Assembly (NCBI GenBank): GCA_025808415.1
Contig: CP075525.1
Span: 2,899,501 to 2,963,500 of the forward strand
Length of the DNA stretch: 64,000 nt
From: Cyclobacteriaceae bacterium
Lineage (GTDB): Bacteria; Bacteroidota; Bacteroidia; Cytophagales; Cyclobacteriaceae
Reading direction: 5' to 3'
The notes under the pieces are model-generated. The model ran no database searches and was not told where the DNA came from. It saw nothing but the letters and a program-made list of their open reading frames with translations. Below, in pieces: positions 35,623 to 44,702 of the stretch (positions are counted from its first letter, which is position 1; each line of letters opens with the position of its first letter). The position numbers and the translations under genes were made by a program.

Positions 35623-36761
35623 AAATTGGAATAGAGGTTCAGCGGCTATTTAGGAAAAAGAGATTTGGCATTGAAATAGCAGCCGTTGAACTGCTCCATG
35701 AATTGCACAAAATAAAAACCAATCATCAGTTTATTATTCTGGCAGCTCAGAACAACCATGAAAATAAATTGTACGATTGCAAGAACTTTACAATAAGGAC
35801 AGTAAGAGGTAAATTATTTTTTGACTTTGAACAATTTTTTTTACCTGTTGCCGCAAAGCACGAACAACTGAATATACTCCACTGCACTGGCAATACCACC
35901 CCCTTGTATTGCAGCAAACCCATTGTTCAAACCCTTCACGATATTATTTTTTTAGATCCCATACCTAAATCTGACTCCTATTACCAACGGTATGGAAATT
36001 TATACCGCAGAATTATTGTTCCTCAGGCATGCAAAAAAAGTGAAGCTATTATTACAGTTTCAAATTACGAAAAGAAAAGAATGGTCGAGCGGCTGAAAAT
36101 TGAAGAGGAAAAGGTACATGTTATCCACAATGGCGTAAGTTCAATTTTCAAAAAAACTGTTGACGCTGAAAAACTCAAGGAAACACGAATTAAATATTGT
36201 CTTCCCGATAATTTTATCCTTTTTCTTGGCAACACATCAGCCCGGAAAAATCCCGAACGCGTTTTAGCAGCTTACCTGGGCTACGCAAAAAAATCAACTG
36301 CCCCATTACCCCTGGTTACTCCCGGGTTACCACGTGACTTTATTCTTGATAATCTAAAGAAAAGCGGAGAGCTCAACTTGATAAATAAAATTTACGCTCC
36401 TGGATATATTGATCAGGATGACCTGGTGCATCTCTATTCTTTAAGCAAGCTCTTTCTATTCCCTTCCCTGTCAGAAGGCTTCGGGATGCCGCTATTGGAG
36501 GCTATGGCCTGTGGAGTACCCGTTATTACCTCCAATACATCAGCCCTTCCAGAAATTGCCGGGGATGCCGCGAAACTTATCGACCCCAACAGCGTTGAAA
36601 ATATAAGGGATGCGATACATGAACTGCTTGAACACCCTGCGCTTCTGGAAGACTATTGTCATAGAGGTCTAAAGCAAGTTCAAAATTTTCAATGGAAACA
36701 TGCGGCAGAGAAAACCCTGGATATATACGAACGGGTTTATCACAAATCAATAAATCGTTAA
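35619..36761 (+). CDS. Glycosyltransferase family 4
   Basis: The 380-residue protein has the GT-B layout. The N-terminal acceptor half starts 'MKIGIEVQRLFRKKRFGIE'. The C-terminal donor half carries 'FILFLGNTSARKNPERVLAAY', 'APGYIDQDDLVHLYSLSKLFLFPSLSEGFGMPLLEAMACGVPVI', with the E-x7-E nucleotide-sugar motif, and 'SALPEIAGDAAKLIDP'. It adds a sugar to the growing repeat unit on the cytoplasmic face. It overlaps the upstream glycosyltransferase by four bases and ends 23 bases before the next start. Confidence 0.93.
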   Translation: MKIGIEVQRLFRKKRFGIEIAAVELLHELHKIKTNHQFIILAAQNNHENKLYDCKNFTIRTVRGKLFFDFEQFFLPVAAKHEQLNILHCTGNTTPLYCSKPIVQTLHDIIFLDPIPKSDSYYQRYGNLYRRIIVPQACKKSEAIITVSNYEKKRMVERLKIEEEKVHVIHNGVSSIFKKTVDAEKLKETRIKYCLPDNFILFLGNTSARKNPERVLAAYLGYAKKSTAPLPLVTPGLPRDFILDNLKKSGELNLINKIYAPGYIDQDDLVHLYSLSKLFLFPSLSEGFGMPLLEAMACGVPVITSNTSALPEIAGDAAKLIDPNSVENIRDAIHELLEHPALLEDYCHRGLKQVQNFQWKHAAEKTLDIYERVYHKSINR

Positions 36762-36784
36762 TAAACATAAAACGCACTAAAGTA

Positions 36785-37717
36785 ATGTCCCAAATCAAAT
36801 TCTTAGCAATTACATTACTTGTTTTACAAATTCATGTTTGCAAAGGAACTGAATTTATGATTATTGATTCTTTTCCAAGAAGAGCGATCAAAACCATAAT
36901 TGTTCCAAAAAATTCTCTTCTTAAAACCGGGATGCTGCCAAATCAAATCAATGAGGCTTCTGGCCTTGCAGTTGCTGATCAGGGAAATTTCTGGACACAC
37001 AATGATGACGGTATCCCCGTGCTTTATTGTATTGATAATACCGGCAAATTAATCCGTACACTCTACTTAAATAATCTAAACAAAGGATGGGAGGACCTGG
37101 CCCGGGACAAAGAAGGCAATCTTTACATTGGTGCCTTTGGCAATAATAAAAACGACAGAAGGGATCTGAAAATATTGATTGTAAAAAACCCGGAATCAGT
37201 TTCAGAAAAAATTTACAACGCTGAAATAATAAATTTCACGTTTGAAGACCAGCATGAATTTCCGCCAGCCATAACCCATCAAAACTTTGATGCTGATGCC
37301 CTTATCGCTTATAACGATTGGCTCTACATTTTTACCAAAAACAGAACTACACCTTTTACAGGATACACCAAAGTTTATCGCCTACCAAAAAACCCGGGGC
37401 AACACATAGCCACATTAGTTGATAGTATATACCTTGGAAAAGGGCCTATGATGGACGATTGGGTGACTGGTGCCGACATAAGTCCGGATGGCTCTACCTT
37501 AGCGCTTTTAGGACACAGCAGAATATGGCTCATAAGTGATTTCAATAATGGTCGATTTTCCACCGGAAACATTATGAGAATAGAACTCGGCAACTACTCC
37601 CATAAAGCCGGCATAGCGTTTACATCAGCCAATGAAATATTTATTGTTGACGAAAAGGAATTTGGAATATTAGGGGGCGATCTTTACCAATTGAACATTT
37701 CATCATTTAGAAAATAA
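36785..37717 (+). CDS. Exported propeller-like protein of unknown function
   Basis: ATG 36785 is chosen because a signal peptide follows directly ('IKFLAITLLVLQIHVCKG'). Earlier in-frame codons lie inside the glycosyltransferase gene. The 310-residue product shows repeated four-strand-like units such as 'NEASGLAVADQGNFWTHNDDGIPVLYCID', 'WEDLARDKEGNLYIGAFGNNKNDR' and 'GADISPDGSTLALLGHSRIWLI', resembling NHL/SMP-30-type beta-propellers. It has no T9SS tail. It is the last gene of the polysaccharide cluster and is followed by two inverted repeats. Its ligand and role are unknown. Confidence 0.75.
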   Translation: MSQIKFLAITLLVLQIHVCKGTEFMIIDSFPRRAIKTIIVPKNSLLKTGMLPNQINEASGLAVADQGNFWTHNDDGIPVLYCIDNTGKLIRTLYLNNLNKGWEDLARDKEGNLYIGAFGNNKNDRRDLKILIVKNPESVSEKIYNAEIINFTFEDQHEFPPAITHQNFDADALIAYNDWLYIFTKNRTTPFTGYTKVYRLPKNPGQHIATLVDSIYLGKGPMMDDWVTGADISPDGSTLALLGHSRIWLISDFNNGRFSTGNIMRIELGNYSHKAGIAFTSANEIFIVDEKEFGILGGDLYQLNISSFRK

Positions 37718-37730
37718 ATGCACTTTTGAC

Positions 37731-37800
37731 GCTAAAATTGACATTTTAGCTATTAAATTTATAAACCCGGGTCAATTTTGCTTACCTAAAGCAAAAATTG
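37731..37800. repeat. Two successive inverted repeats after the polysaccharide cluster
   Basis: GCTAAAAT-tgac-ATTTTAGC (37731-37750) is a perfect 8-bp stem. A second, imperfect stem pairs CAATTTTGCTT (37773-37783) with AAAGCAAAAATTG (37788-37800). Neither is followed by a clean U-tract. They could be a terminator of the upstream unit or an operator for the giant esterase promoter just downstream. Confidence 0.55.
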
Positions 37801-37817
37801 TAGATTTAGTGTTGATT

Positions 37818-37825
37818 TACTTTTG
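37818..37825 (+). promoter_or_regulatory. Putative -7 box of the giant PKD esterase gene
   Basis: TACTTTTG matches TAnnTTTG exactly, 46 bases upstream of the ATG. ATTG (37797-37800) lies 17 bases upstream as a weak -33 element and is part of the inverted repeat. Confidence 0.4.
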
Positions 37826-37871
37826 GTTTATAGAAGTTTGCTATGCACCGTAAACTTTAACCTGTTTAACC

Positions 37872-40800
37872 ATGTCCTACAGATTATGCTTTACTTATGG
37901 AGTAGCGTCCATACTAGTTGCGCTATTCACGGCAACTTCACTCCTGGCCCAAAACCAAACAGCAAAAATAACACCCACCAGCCAGATAGGATATTATGAG
38001 TACCTTCCCCCCGACTACAACTCGAACTCCAATAATTACCCAATTGTAATTTTCTTTCATGGCATGGGAGAAAGGGGAAATGGAACCACAGACCTACCCA
38101 TGGTTGCCTATAATGGACCCCCACGCTATGTAGTTGAGGGCTATAAGTTCCCCTTTATTTTGATATCCCCTCAACTAAAAGCCAGCTTTGGGTTTTGGCC
38201 AGTATGGTATATGGATGAAGTTGTTGAACACGTAAGAACTTATTTACGTGTAGACCCGTCCAGGATTTACATTACAGGTTTAAGTTTAGGTGGTGGCGGT
38301 GCATGGGAATACACCTTTAACTTTCCCCAAAAAGTTGCTGCTTTAGCCCCCATTTGTGGAGGTTACAACACGCTATCGTGGGCCTGTACCTACCGTACAA
38401 ACAGCATACCCATTTGGGCATTTCATGGAGACGCAGACTCGGTGGTTCCAATATCCAGAACTACCAATATGATCAATGCGATTAACGCCTGTACCCCAGC
38501 GATTATTCCAACACCAATCTACACGATCTATCCTGGCGTTTGGCATGATGCGTGGAACTATGCATACCGAACCGACAATTCGTTACACACGCCAAATGTT
38601 TATGAATGGATGATGAGCAAGGTAAAGCAAGGTGTTTCTGTCAATGCAGGACCCGATAAAAACCTCTCACTGCCAACGAACTCAACAACAGTTAATGGAG
38701 CCGCTTCAACTACCACCGGAAGCATCACATCATATTTATGGACTAAAGTTAGCGGGCCTTCTGCCACAATGACCAACGCAAATACCCCCAACCTATCCTT
38801 GTCAAATTTAGTAGAAGGGGTTTATACGTTTAGGCTTACCGCTACCAATAGTGCTTCGCAAACTGGATTCGATGATGTTAAAATTTCAGTTTTTAGTGGC
38901 AATCAAAATCCGATAGCCAATGCAGGAACCAACAAGACTATTACACTACCAACAAACTCCCTTAACCTGGTAGGAAGTGGATCAGACCCTGATGGCTCAA
39001 TTGCCTCTTATTTATGGACAAAGGTAAGTGGCCCTGCCGCCACCATGACGGGCAACACTACAACTACACTAAGCTTGAGTAATCTTGTTCAGGGAGTTTA
39101 TGTTTTCAGGCTTACTGTTACGGACAATCTGGGTGCTACTGGTTCTGCAGATGTAACGGTTACGGTTAATCCTGCAGCCGTCAATCAACTTCCTACTGCA
39201 CATACCGGTGGTAACAAAACCGTAAATCTCCCTACCAGCACAGTTACTTTAAATGGCTGGGGAAGTGATACAGACGGCTGGATTGCCGCGTATTTGTGGA
39301 CAAAAATAAGTGGGCCCGCAGCCTCACTCACCAACACTACAACGCAGAACTTAACAATGTCAGGTCTGGTAGCGGGTGTGTATGTAGTACGGCTTACGGT
39401 TACTGATAATAGTGGCGCAACAGCATTTGAAGAAGCTACCGTTACGGTGATTGGGACAAATCAATCGCCCACTGCTAATCCTGGCTCCAACATTACCTTA
39501 ACACTACCTACCAACTCTACAAACATTGTAGGGTCTGGGTCAGATCCGGATGGTTGGATAACTGCCTATTCATGGACACAGGTCAGTGGCCCCAATACAG
39601 CAACTTTAACAAATGCTACCTCAACCACAGTAACGGTAAGCAATTTAATTCAGGGAGTTTATACCTTCAGACTTACCGTAACCGATAACAATGGGGCAAC
39701 TGGTTTTGCAAATGTAACGGTAACGGTAAATGCAGCACCCGTAAATGTACCACCGGTAGCCAATGCAGGCCCCGATCGATCGATTACCCTACCGACTAAC
39801 TCAATTATAATCAATGGATCTGGAACAGATTCCGATGGTACCATTACAGCCTATAGCTGGACAAAACAAAGCGGTCCTGCTGCTTCCCTAACGAATCAAA
39901 ATACCGCAAACTTAACAGCTTCCGGACTTGTGGAAGGAAGTTATGTCTTCAGGTTAACGGTTACCGATAACCAGGGAGCGACAGGTCAAGCTCAAATGAC
40001 ATTAACGGTATTACCGGCAGCCATTAACCAATCTCCAATTGTTAATGCCGGTTCGGATGTCAGTCTTACTTTGCCGGCTAATAGTACTGTTTTACAAGCC
40101 ACCGCAAGCGACCCCGATGGATCCATTGCTTCTTATCAATGGCAAAAGATCAGCGGCCCATCGTTCTCAGGCACCGGAAACAATACAGCGACTTTTACTT
40201 TAAATGACCTGCAGCTAGGCACTTATGTATTTCGAATAACCGTAACCGATAATCAGGGAGCCACCGCCAGCGATGATGTGAGTGTTTTCGTATTTGCGGC
40301 CAACCAACCCCCAGTGGTTACTGCACCCGCAGACCAGGTTATTACTTTGCCAACAACAACAACTAACCTAACTGCAGTTGCTTCCGATCCTGATGGTACC
40401 GTAGCCTCATTCCTATGGACCTATGTTTCTGGTCCTGCCAGCCCAACTTTAAGCGGAGCCACAACAGCTACTCTAACAGCCAGTAGCCTTATTATAGGAA
40501 CTTATACATTCAGAATAACCGTTACCGACAATGATGGAGCTACCGCGTTTGATGAAGTGAACGTGGTCGTGCAATCCGCCACAAACCAATCTCCTATTGC
40601 AAATGCAGGCCCAAACAAATCGATTACCTTACCTACAAACTCTACTAACTTTACGGGGTCCGGAGTTGACCCGGATGGGACAATCGTAAGTTATGCCTGG
40701 GTGCAAATCAGTGGTGCGGCCGCTACCCTTTCAAACGCCAACACAGCCACGTTAACGGTTCAAGTACCTGCTGATGGAATTTACATTTTCCGGTTAACGG

Positions 40801-43109
40801 TAACGGATAATGATGGGGCAACAGGTTCTAGTAATGTTACACTAACGGTTAACCCCGCAGCTATCAATCAACCTCCGGTGGTGAATGCAGGAACAAATCA
40901 AACCCTTACATTGCCGGTAAACACAACTAACCTTACAGGCACGGCATCTGATCCGGATGGTACCATTGCCTCTTATTTATGGACAAAAATGAGTGGACCA
41001 GCAGCTACTATTACAAATGGAAATTTCCCTATTGCATCAGTAAGTAATCTTGTTGAGGGTCTCTATACCTTCAGATTGACTGTGACTGACAATGAAGGAC
41101 TAACCGCATTTGCCCAGACAACAGTTACTGTATTACCCGCTGCAGTTAATCAACCCCCTCAGGCCTTTGCTGGCCCCGATCAGGTACTTACATTACCTGT
41201 TAACAGCATCACGCTTTTTGGCTCAGGTAGCGATGCCGATGGTATTGTCGTGTCTTACCTGTGGACAAAACAAAGCGGGCCGGCAGCAACGCTCTCAAAT
41301 ACCACTACCGCAACCCTCTCAGTAGCAGATATGGTAGAAGGAGTTTACGTTTTCAGATTGACCGTAACGGATGACAAAGATGCCACCAACAGCGATGATG
41401 TAATCGTTACTGTAAATGCCGCATCAGTAAATCAACCCCCAGTGGCAAATGCAGGCCCGAACTTGATTATCACACTGCCAACAAACAGTGCAAATATCAA
41501 TGGATCAGGAAGTGATGCGGATGGTTTCATAGCCGCGTACTTATGGGCCAAAGTTTCTGGACCAACGGTTACAACAGGTACGTTGACCAACCCAACCCTT
41601 TCAGTATCTAACCTGGTAGAGGGCATTTATGTATTCCGCTTACAGGTAACTGATAATAATGGGGCTTCTGCCACCAGTGACATGACCCTGACGGTGAATC
41701 CGGCAACCGTAAATCAAGCTCCTGTTGTTAGTGCTGGGCCTGACAGAACAATCTTTTTACCCACCAATACCATTCAACTTTCAGGTAGTGCCAGCGATCC
41801 GGATGGTACCATTGTTACTCGTTTGTGGACCCAGGTCAGTGGCCCAGCGGGTGCAGTATTGGTTAATGCAAATACCACATTGCTCACGGTTAATAACCTT
41901 GTTGAAGGCGTGTATCGGTTCAGGTTTACCGCTACCGACAACCTATCCGCTATTGGATCGGCTGATGCTCTGGTAACCGTTAATGCAGCAACGGCCAATC
42001 AGGCTCCCTTTGCCAATGCAGGCACAAATCAAACTATAAAACTACCAACAAACAGCATTACCCTTAATGGTAGCGGAAACGATCCGGATGGCACAATTGC
42101 TTCATACGATTGGGTTAAGTTAAGCGGACCCTCGTGCACATTGGCCAATCAAAGCACACCTTCATTATCAGTAACGAATATGGTTGAAGGCACTTACCAA
42201 TTCAGGCTAACCGTTACCGATAATCTTGGTGCTACGGGTTCCAGCCAGGTTACAGTAACCGTATTGCCGGCTACTACTAATTTGCCTCCTGCCGTTAGTG
42301 CCGGTGGAAATAAAAACATTGTTCTTCCAATAAACACTGCCGTATTAAATGGCTCAGCCACGGATGACGGAACAATAGCTTCAGTACTTTGGACAAAACT
42401 ATCAGGGCCGGCTGTAACCATGAGTGGAAATACAACTACTACACTATCGTTGAGCAATTTGGTTGAAGGCATTTATGTATTTCAATTATTAGCAACGGAT
42501 AATGATGGGTTAACCAATACAGATAATGCGACTGTTCAGGTTTTCCCTGCGCCTGTGTCAAATCTGCCCCCTGTTGTAGATGCCGGAGGAGATCGCATGA
42601 TCCAGCTTCCGGTAAACTCAATAAAAATAACCGCCCAGGCTTCTGACCCTGATGGCATTATCTCTTCCTATTTATGGACGCAGACTGCCGGAAATTTGGT
42701 AACGATTAATCCCAATGATACTACCTTCCTGCAACTAACCAATCTGGTGCCCGGAATGTACCAATTTATGGTATCCGTTACGGATGGTGAGGGACTTTCT
42801 GCAAGTGATATAGTTAACCTGCACGTACGGGAGGAAGACCCTATTGTGAAACCCAACAATACTTTTTCGCCTGATGGAAAAGGTGATATCAAAACAGAGA
42901 CCTGGTCTATCAATAATGCCGATTTGATTGACGACTGTTTTGTAGAGGTTTTTAACCGCCAGGGTCAAAAAGTATATTCGTCAAAAGGATATACGACCGA
43001 ATGGAATGGAACCTTTAACGGTTCGTTGCTTCCGCAGGGAGTTTATTTTTACGTAATTCGGTGTCCGGATAAAAAGCCGATAAATGGATCCGTAACGCTA
43101 ATCCGATAA
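37872..43109 (+). CDS. Giant secreted esterase with 15 PKD-like repeats and T9SS type-B sorting domain
   Basis: This 1745-residue protein has a signal peptide (1-26) and an alpha/beta-hydrolase domain (about 30-253). The latter shows the oxyanion loop 'VIFFHGMGERG', nucleophile Ser138 in G-L-S-L-G-G, an acid in 'HGDADSVVP' (Asp187 or 189) and His225 in 'GVWHDAWN'. Fifteen PKD/cadherin-like repeats of about 92 residues follow, each opening like 'NQPPVANAGPN...LPTNS' and ending 'FRLTVTDN.GAT..'. The last 85 residues, from 'NTFSPDGKGDIKTETW' to 'GSVTLIR', are a CHU_C-type (type-B) T9SS sorting domain. The enzyme resembles PHB-depolymerase/feruloyl-esterase-like hydrolases; the substrate is unknown. 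A PorP/SprF-type gene follows six bases after the stop, matching the known pairing of type-B cargo with SprF partners. The ORF is intact. Confidence 0.9.
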   Translation: MSYRLCFTYGVASILVALFTATSLLAQNQTAKITPTSQIGYYEYLPPDYNSNSNNYPIVIFFHGMGERGNGTTDLPMVAYNGPPRYVVEGYKFPFILISPQLKASFGFWPVWYMDEVVEHVRTYLRVDPSRIYITGLSLGGGGAWEYTFNFPQKVAALAPICGGYNTLSWACTYRTNSIPIWAFHGDADSVVPISRTTNMINAINACTPAIIPTPIYTIYPGVWHDAWNYAYRTDNSLHTPNVYEWMMSKVKQGVSVNAGPDKNLSLPTNSTTVNGAASTTTGSITSYLWTKVSGPSATMTNANTPNLSLSNLVEGVYTFRLTATNSASQTGFDDVKISVFSGNQNPIANAGTNKTITLPTNSLNLVGSGSDPDGSIASYLWTKVSGPAATMTGNTTTTLSLSNLVQGVYVFRLTVTDNLGATGSADVTVTVNPAAVNQLPTAHTGGNKTVNLPTSTVTLNGWGSDTDGWIAAYLWTKISGPAASLTNTTTQNLTMSGLVAGVYVVRLTVTDNSGATAFEEATVTVIGTNQSPTANPGSNITLTLPTNSTNIVGSGSDPDGWITAYSWTQVSGPNTATLTNATSTTVTVSNLIQGVYTFRLTVTDNNGATGFANVTVTVNAAPVNVPPVANAGPDRSITLPTNSIIINGSGTDSDGTITAYSWTKQSGPAASLTNQNTANLTASGLVEGSYVFRLTVTDNQGATGQAQMTLTVLPAAINQSPIVNAGSDVSLTLPANSTVLQATASDPDGSIASYQWQKISGPSFSGTGNNTATFTLNDLQLGTYVFRITVTDNQGATASDDVSVFVFAANQPPVVTAPADQVITLPTTTTNLTAVASDPDGTVASFLWTYVSGPASPTLSGATTATLTASSLIIGTYTFRITVTDNDGATAFDEVNVVVQSATNQSPIANAGPNKSITLPTNSTNFTGSGVDPDGTIVSYAWVQISGAAATLSNANTATLTVQVPADGIYIFRLTVTDNDGATGSSNVTLTVNPAAINQPPVVNAGTNQTLTLPVNTTNLTGTASDPDGTIASYLWTKMSGPAATITNGNFPIASVSNLVEGLYTFRLTVTDNEGLTAFAQTTVTVLPAAVNQPPQAFAGPDQVLTLPVNSITLFGSGSDADGIVVSYLWTKQSGPAATLSNTTTATLSVADMVEGVYVFRLTVTDDKDATNSDDVIVTVNAASVNQPPVANAGPNLIITLPTNSANINGSGSDADGFIAAYLWAKVSGPTVTTGTLTNPTLSVSNLVEGIYVFRLQVTDNNGASATSDMTLTVNPATVNQAPVVSAGPDRTIFLPTNTIQLSGSASDPDGTIVTRLWTQVSGPAGAVLVNANTTLLTVNNLVEGVYRFRFTATDNLSAIGSADALVTVNAATANQAPFANAGTNQTIKLPTNSITLNGSGNDPDGTIASYDWVKLSGPSCTLANQSTPSLSVTNMVEGTYQFRLTVTDNLGATGSSQVTVTVLPATTNLPPAVSAGGNKNIVLPINTAVLNGSATDDGTIASVLWTKLSGPAVTMSGNTTTTLSLSNLVEGIYVFQLLATDNDGLTNTDNATVQVFPAPVSNLPPVVDAGGDRMIQLPVNSIKITAQASDPDGIISSYLWTQTAGNLVTINPNDTTFLQLTNLVPGMYQFMVSVTDGEGLSASDIVNLHVREEDPIVKPNNTFSPDGKGDIKTETWSINNADLIDDCFVEVFNRQGQKVYSSKGYTTEWNGTFNGSLLPQGVYFYVIRCPDKKPINGSVTLIR

Positions 43110-43115
43110 TTCTAA

Positions 43116-44480
43116 ATGAATTTTTTAAGACCCCTCCTCGCACTTATTCTTCTTCAGGTTTTGTTGAGCCCGGTGGTAGCCCAACAGAACCTGATTTACA
43201 ATCATTATTTTCTAAGCCCCTACCTGTTAAACCCGTCCTTTATAGCCCCTAACGGTTATACCGAATTAAACCTGAATTTTCGCAAGCAATGGGCACAGTT
43301 TGATGGTTCTCCATCAACGATAACAGCAAACCTGCAGGTTCCGGTTAATTATAAAATGGGGTGGGCTGTCAATGTTTACAACGATCAGGCAGGAGTACTT
43401 CAAACCAATGCTGGCTCTGCCTCCTTTGCCTATCAGGCCTACCTGGGCAAGAGTACAGATACAAACCATAAAATCGGGTTTGGGTTATCCATGGGGTATT
43501 CGATGAGCCGGGTGGATATTAGTAAAGTTGACGACCCTACTGACCCTTCCTTGACCAACTCGAACACCTCAAACCTTATCGGGCAATTTGGTATCCACTA
43601 CCAATTCAATAACCTAAAAATTGGGTTCGCATTACCCAGTTTATTTGCCACTAAAGTTATTTCGGAAGATAATTTCAATACCCCTGAATTTGATGCCCTC
43701 AAAAATACCTTTTCTTCCATTAGTTATAATTTCAAAATCAGTGACCGCTTTGCATTCGAACCTTACTTTTTGTACCGGACAAACGAAATAAAAGAAAGTC
43801 AATTTGAAGTATTGGGTGTTCTTAAAATAGATAACCTACTATGGGCTGGTGGCTCTTACCGACAGGATTACGGCCCCGCTGCTTTCTTAGGTTTTTTTAT
43901 AAAAGAGAAAATCAATGTGGGGTATGCTTACGAATTTGCCCCAAATGTTGTAGATGGTTTTGGAACTGGTTCACACGAACTGCATGTTCGCTTGCGCCTG
44001 GGCAAGAAGCAGGTAAGCCGCCCGTCACCCACAACCAAAACTACTCAACCGGCAGAAGAACCTGCCAAACAGGAAAAAGCAACTGAAAATACAGAACCGG
44101 AAGAAAAACCCGTTGACCGACCAGTGACCGAAGAGCAACCTAAACAGGAAGCTAAAGTCGAACAACCCACAGCAACACCAGAAGTAAAGCCGGAAGAACC
44201 TAAAGCTGTTGAAAAAGTTGTGGAGGAGAAATCAGATTTGCCCCCGGGCTATTATGTAATTGTTGGTGCCTTTAAATACAGTACCAATGCCAACAAATAC
44301 GCAAATGATCTAAAAGCCAATGGGTTCCCCGCTATAGTGACTTACTCCGCTCTAAGAAACTTTAGCTATGTACACGTAGGCAACTTCCAAACCTTGGAAG
44401 AAGCCCGTACCGTACGTGATCAATACCGTGCCAAGAGCAGGTTCTATTTCAGGGATACTTGGATTCTACTGGTTAAGTGA
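43116..44480 (+). CDS. PorP/SprF-family T9SS outer-membrane protein fused to a SPOR domain
   Basis: The 454-residue protein has a signal peptide (about 1-22) and a PorP/SprF barrel (about 25-300) with typical 'QNLIYNHYFLSPYLLNPSF', 'LNLNFRKQWAQFDGSPSTI' and the C-terminal barrel strand 'GSHELHVRLRLGKK'. After it comes a 70-residue Glu/Pro/Lys-rich linker and a SPOR domain from about residue 378 ('GYYVIVGAFKYSTNANKYANDL' to 'WILLVK'). SprF-type proteins tether type-B T9SS cargo at the outer membrane, and SPOR domains bind denuded peptidoglycan. The gene follows the giant esterase by six bases, so it is probably its dedicated partner. The fusion could link the surface complex to the cell wall. 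Confidence 0.9.
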   Translation: MNFLRPLLALILLQVLLSPVVAQQNLIYNHYFLSPYLLNPSFIAPNGYTELNLNFRKQWAQFDGSPSTITANLQVPVNYKMGWAVNVYNDQAGVLQTNAGSASFAYQAYLGKSTDTNHKIGFGLSMGYSMSRVDISKVDDPTDPSLTNSNTSNLIGQFGIHYQFNNLKIGFALPSLFATKVISEDNFNTPEFDALKNTFSSISYNFKISDRFAFEPYFLYRTNEIKESQFEVLGVLKIDNLLWAGGSYRQDYGPAAFLGFFIKEKINVGYAYEFAPNVVDGFGTGSHELHVRLRLGKKQVSRPSPTTKTTQPAEEPAKQEKATENTEPEEKPVDRPVTEEQPKQEAKVEQPTATPEVKPEEPKAVEKVVEEKSDLPPGYYVIVGAFKYSTNANKYANDLKANGFPAIVTYSALRNFSYVHVGNFQTLEEARTVRDQYRAKSRFYFRDTWILLVK

Positions 44481-44602
44481 AAAATAAACTAATCTGATCA
44501 GAAGCAGTCTTAAAATCAATTTACCAATGTAGGTTATTTTTAAGCATGGATTCTATTTCCTGAGTATCCGTTTTAAGTCCTAAATAGAACTAAAATCTCC
44601 TC

Positions 44603-44661
44603 GGTCTGTGTCCCACAGACCAAACGTGTGAATAATGACGCGGTTCGTGAGGACACGAACC
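44603..44661. repeat. Pair of related perfect hairpins (REP-like element)
   Basis: GGTCTGTG-tcc-CACAGACC (44603-44621) and GGTTCGTG-agga-CACGAACC (44642-44661) are two perfect 8-bp stems 20 bases apart. Read on opposite strands, both have the form GGTYYGTGTCC(T)-stem, so they are inverted copies of one unit. They fill most of the 222-base gap between the convergent SprF-SPOR and SGNH genes. They may terminate transcription in both directions or be a dispersed REP-type repeat. Confidence 0.75.
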
Positions 44662-44702
44662 ATGGGGATTTGAATTTAGGAGCTGAAGCGGACACTCACC
44701 TT

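Noticed and set aside
36692..36784. Upstream extension of the propeller-like protein
   Set aside because: Lies inside the glycosyltransferase gene; a signal peptide begins at 36785.
38630..42830. Possible CRISPR or minisatellite array
   Set aside because: The periodic DNA encodes in-frame PKD-like domains with diverged units of about 276 bp, without short identical repeats and spacers.
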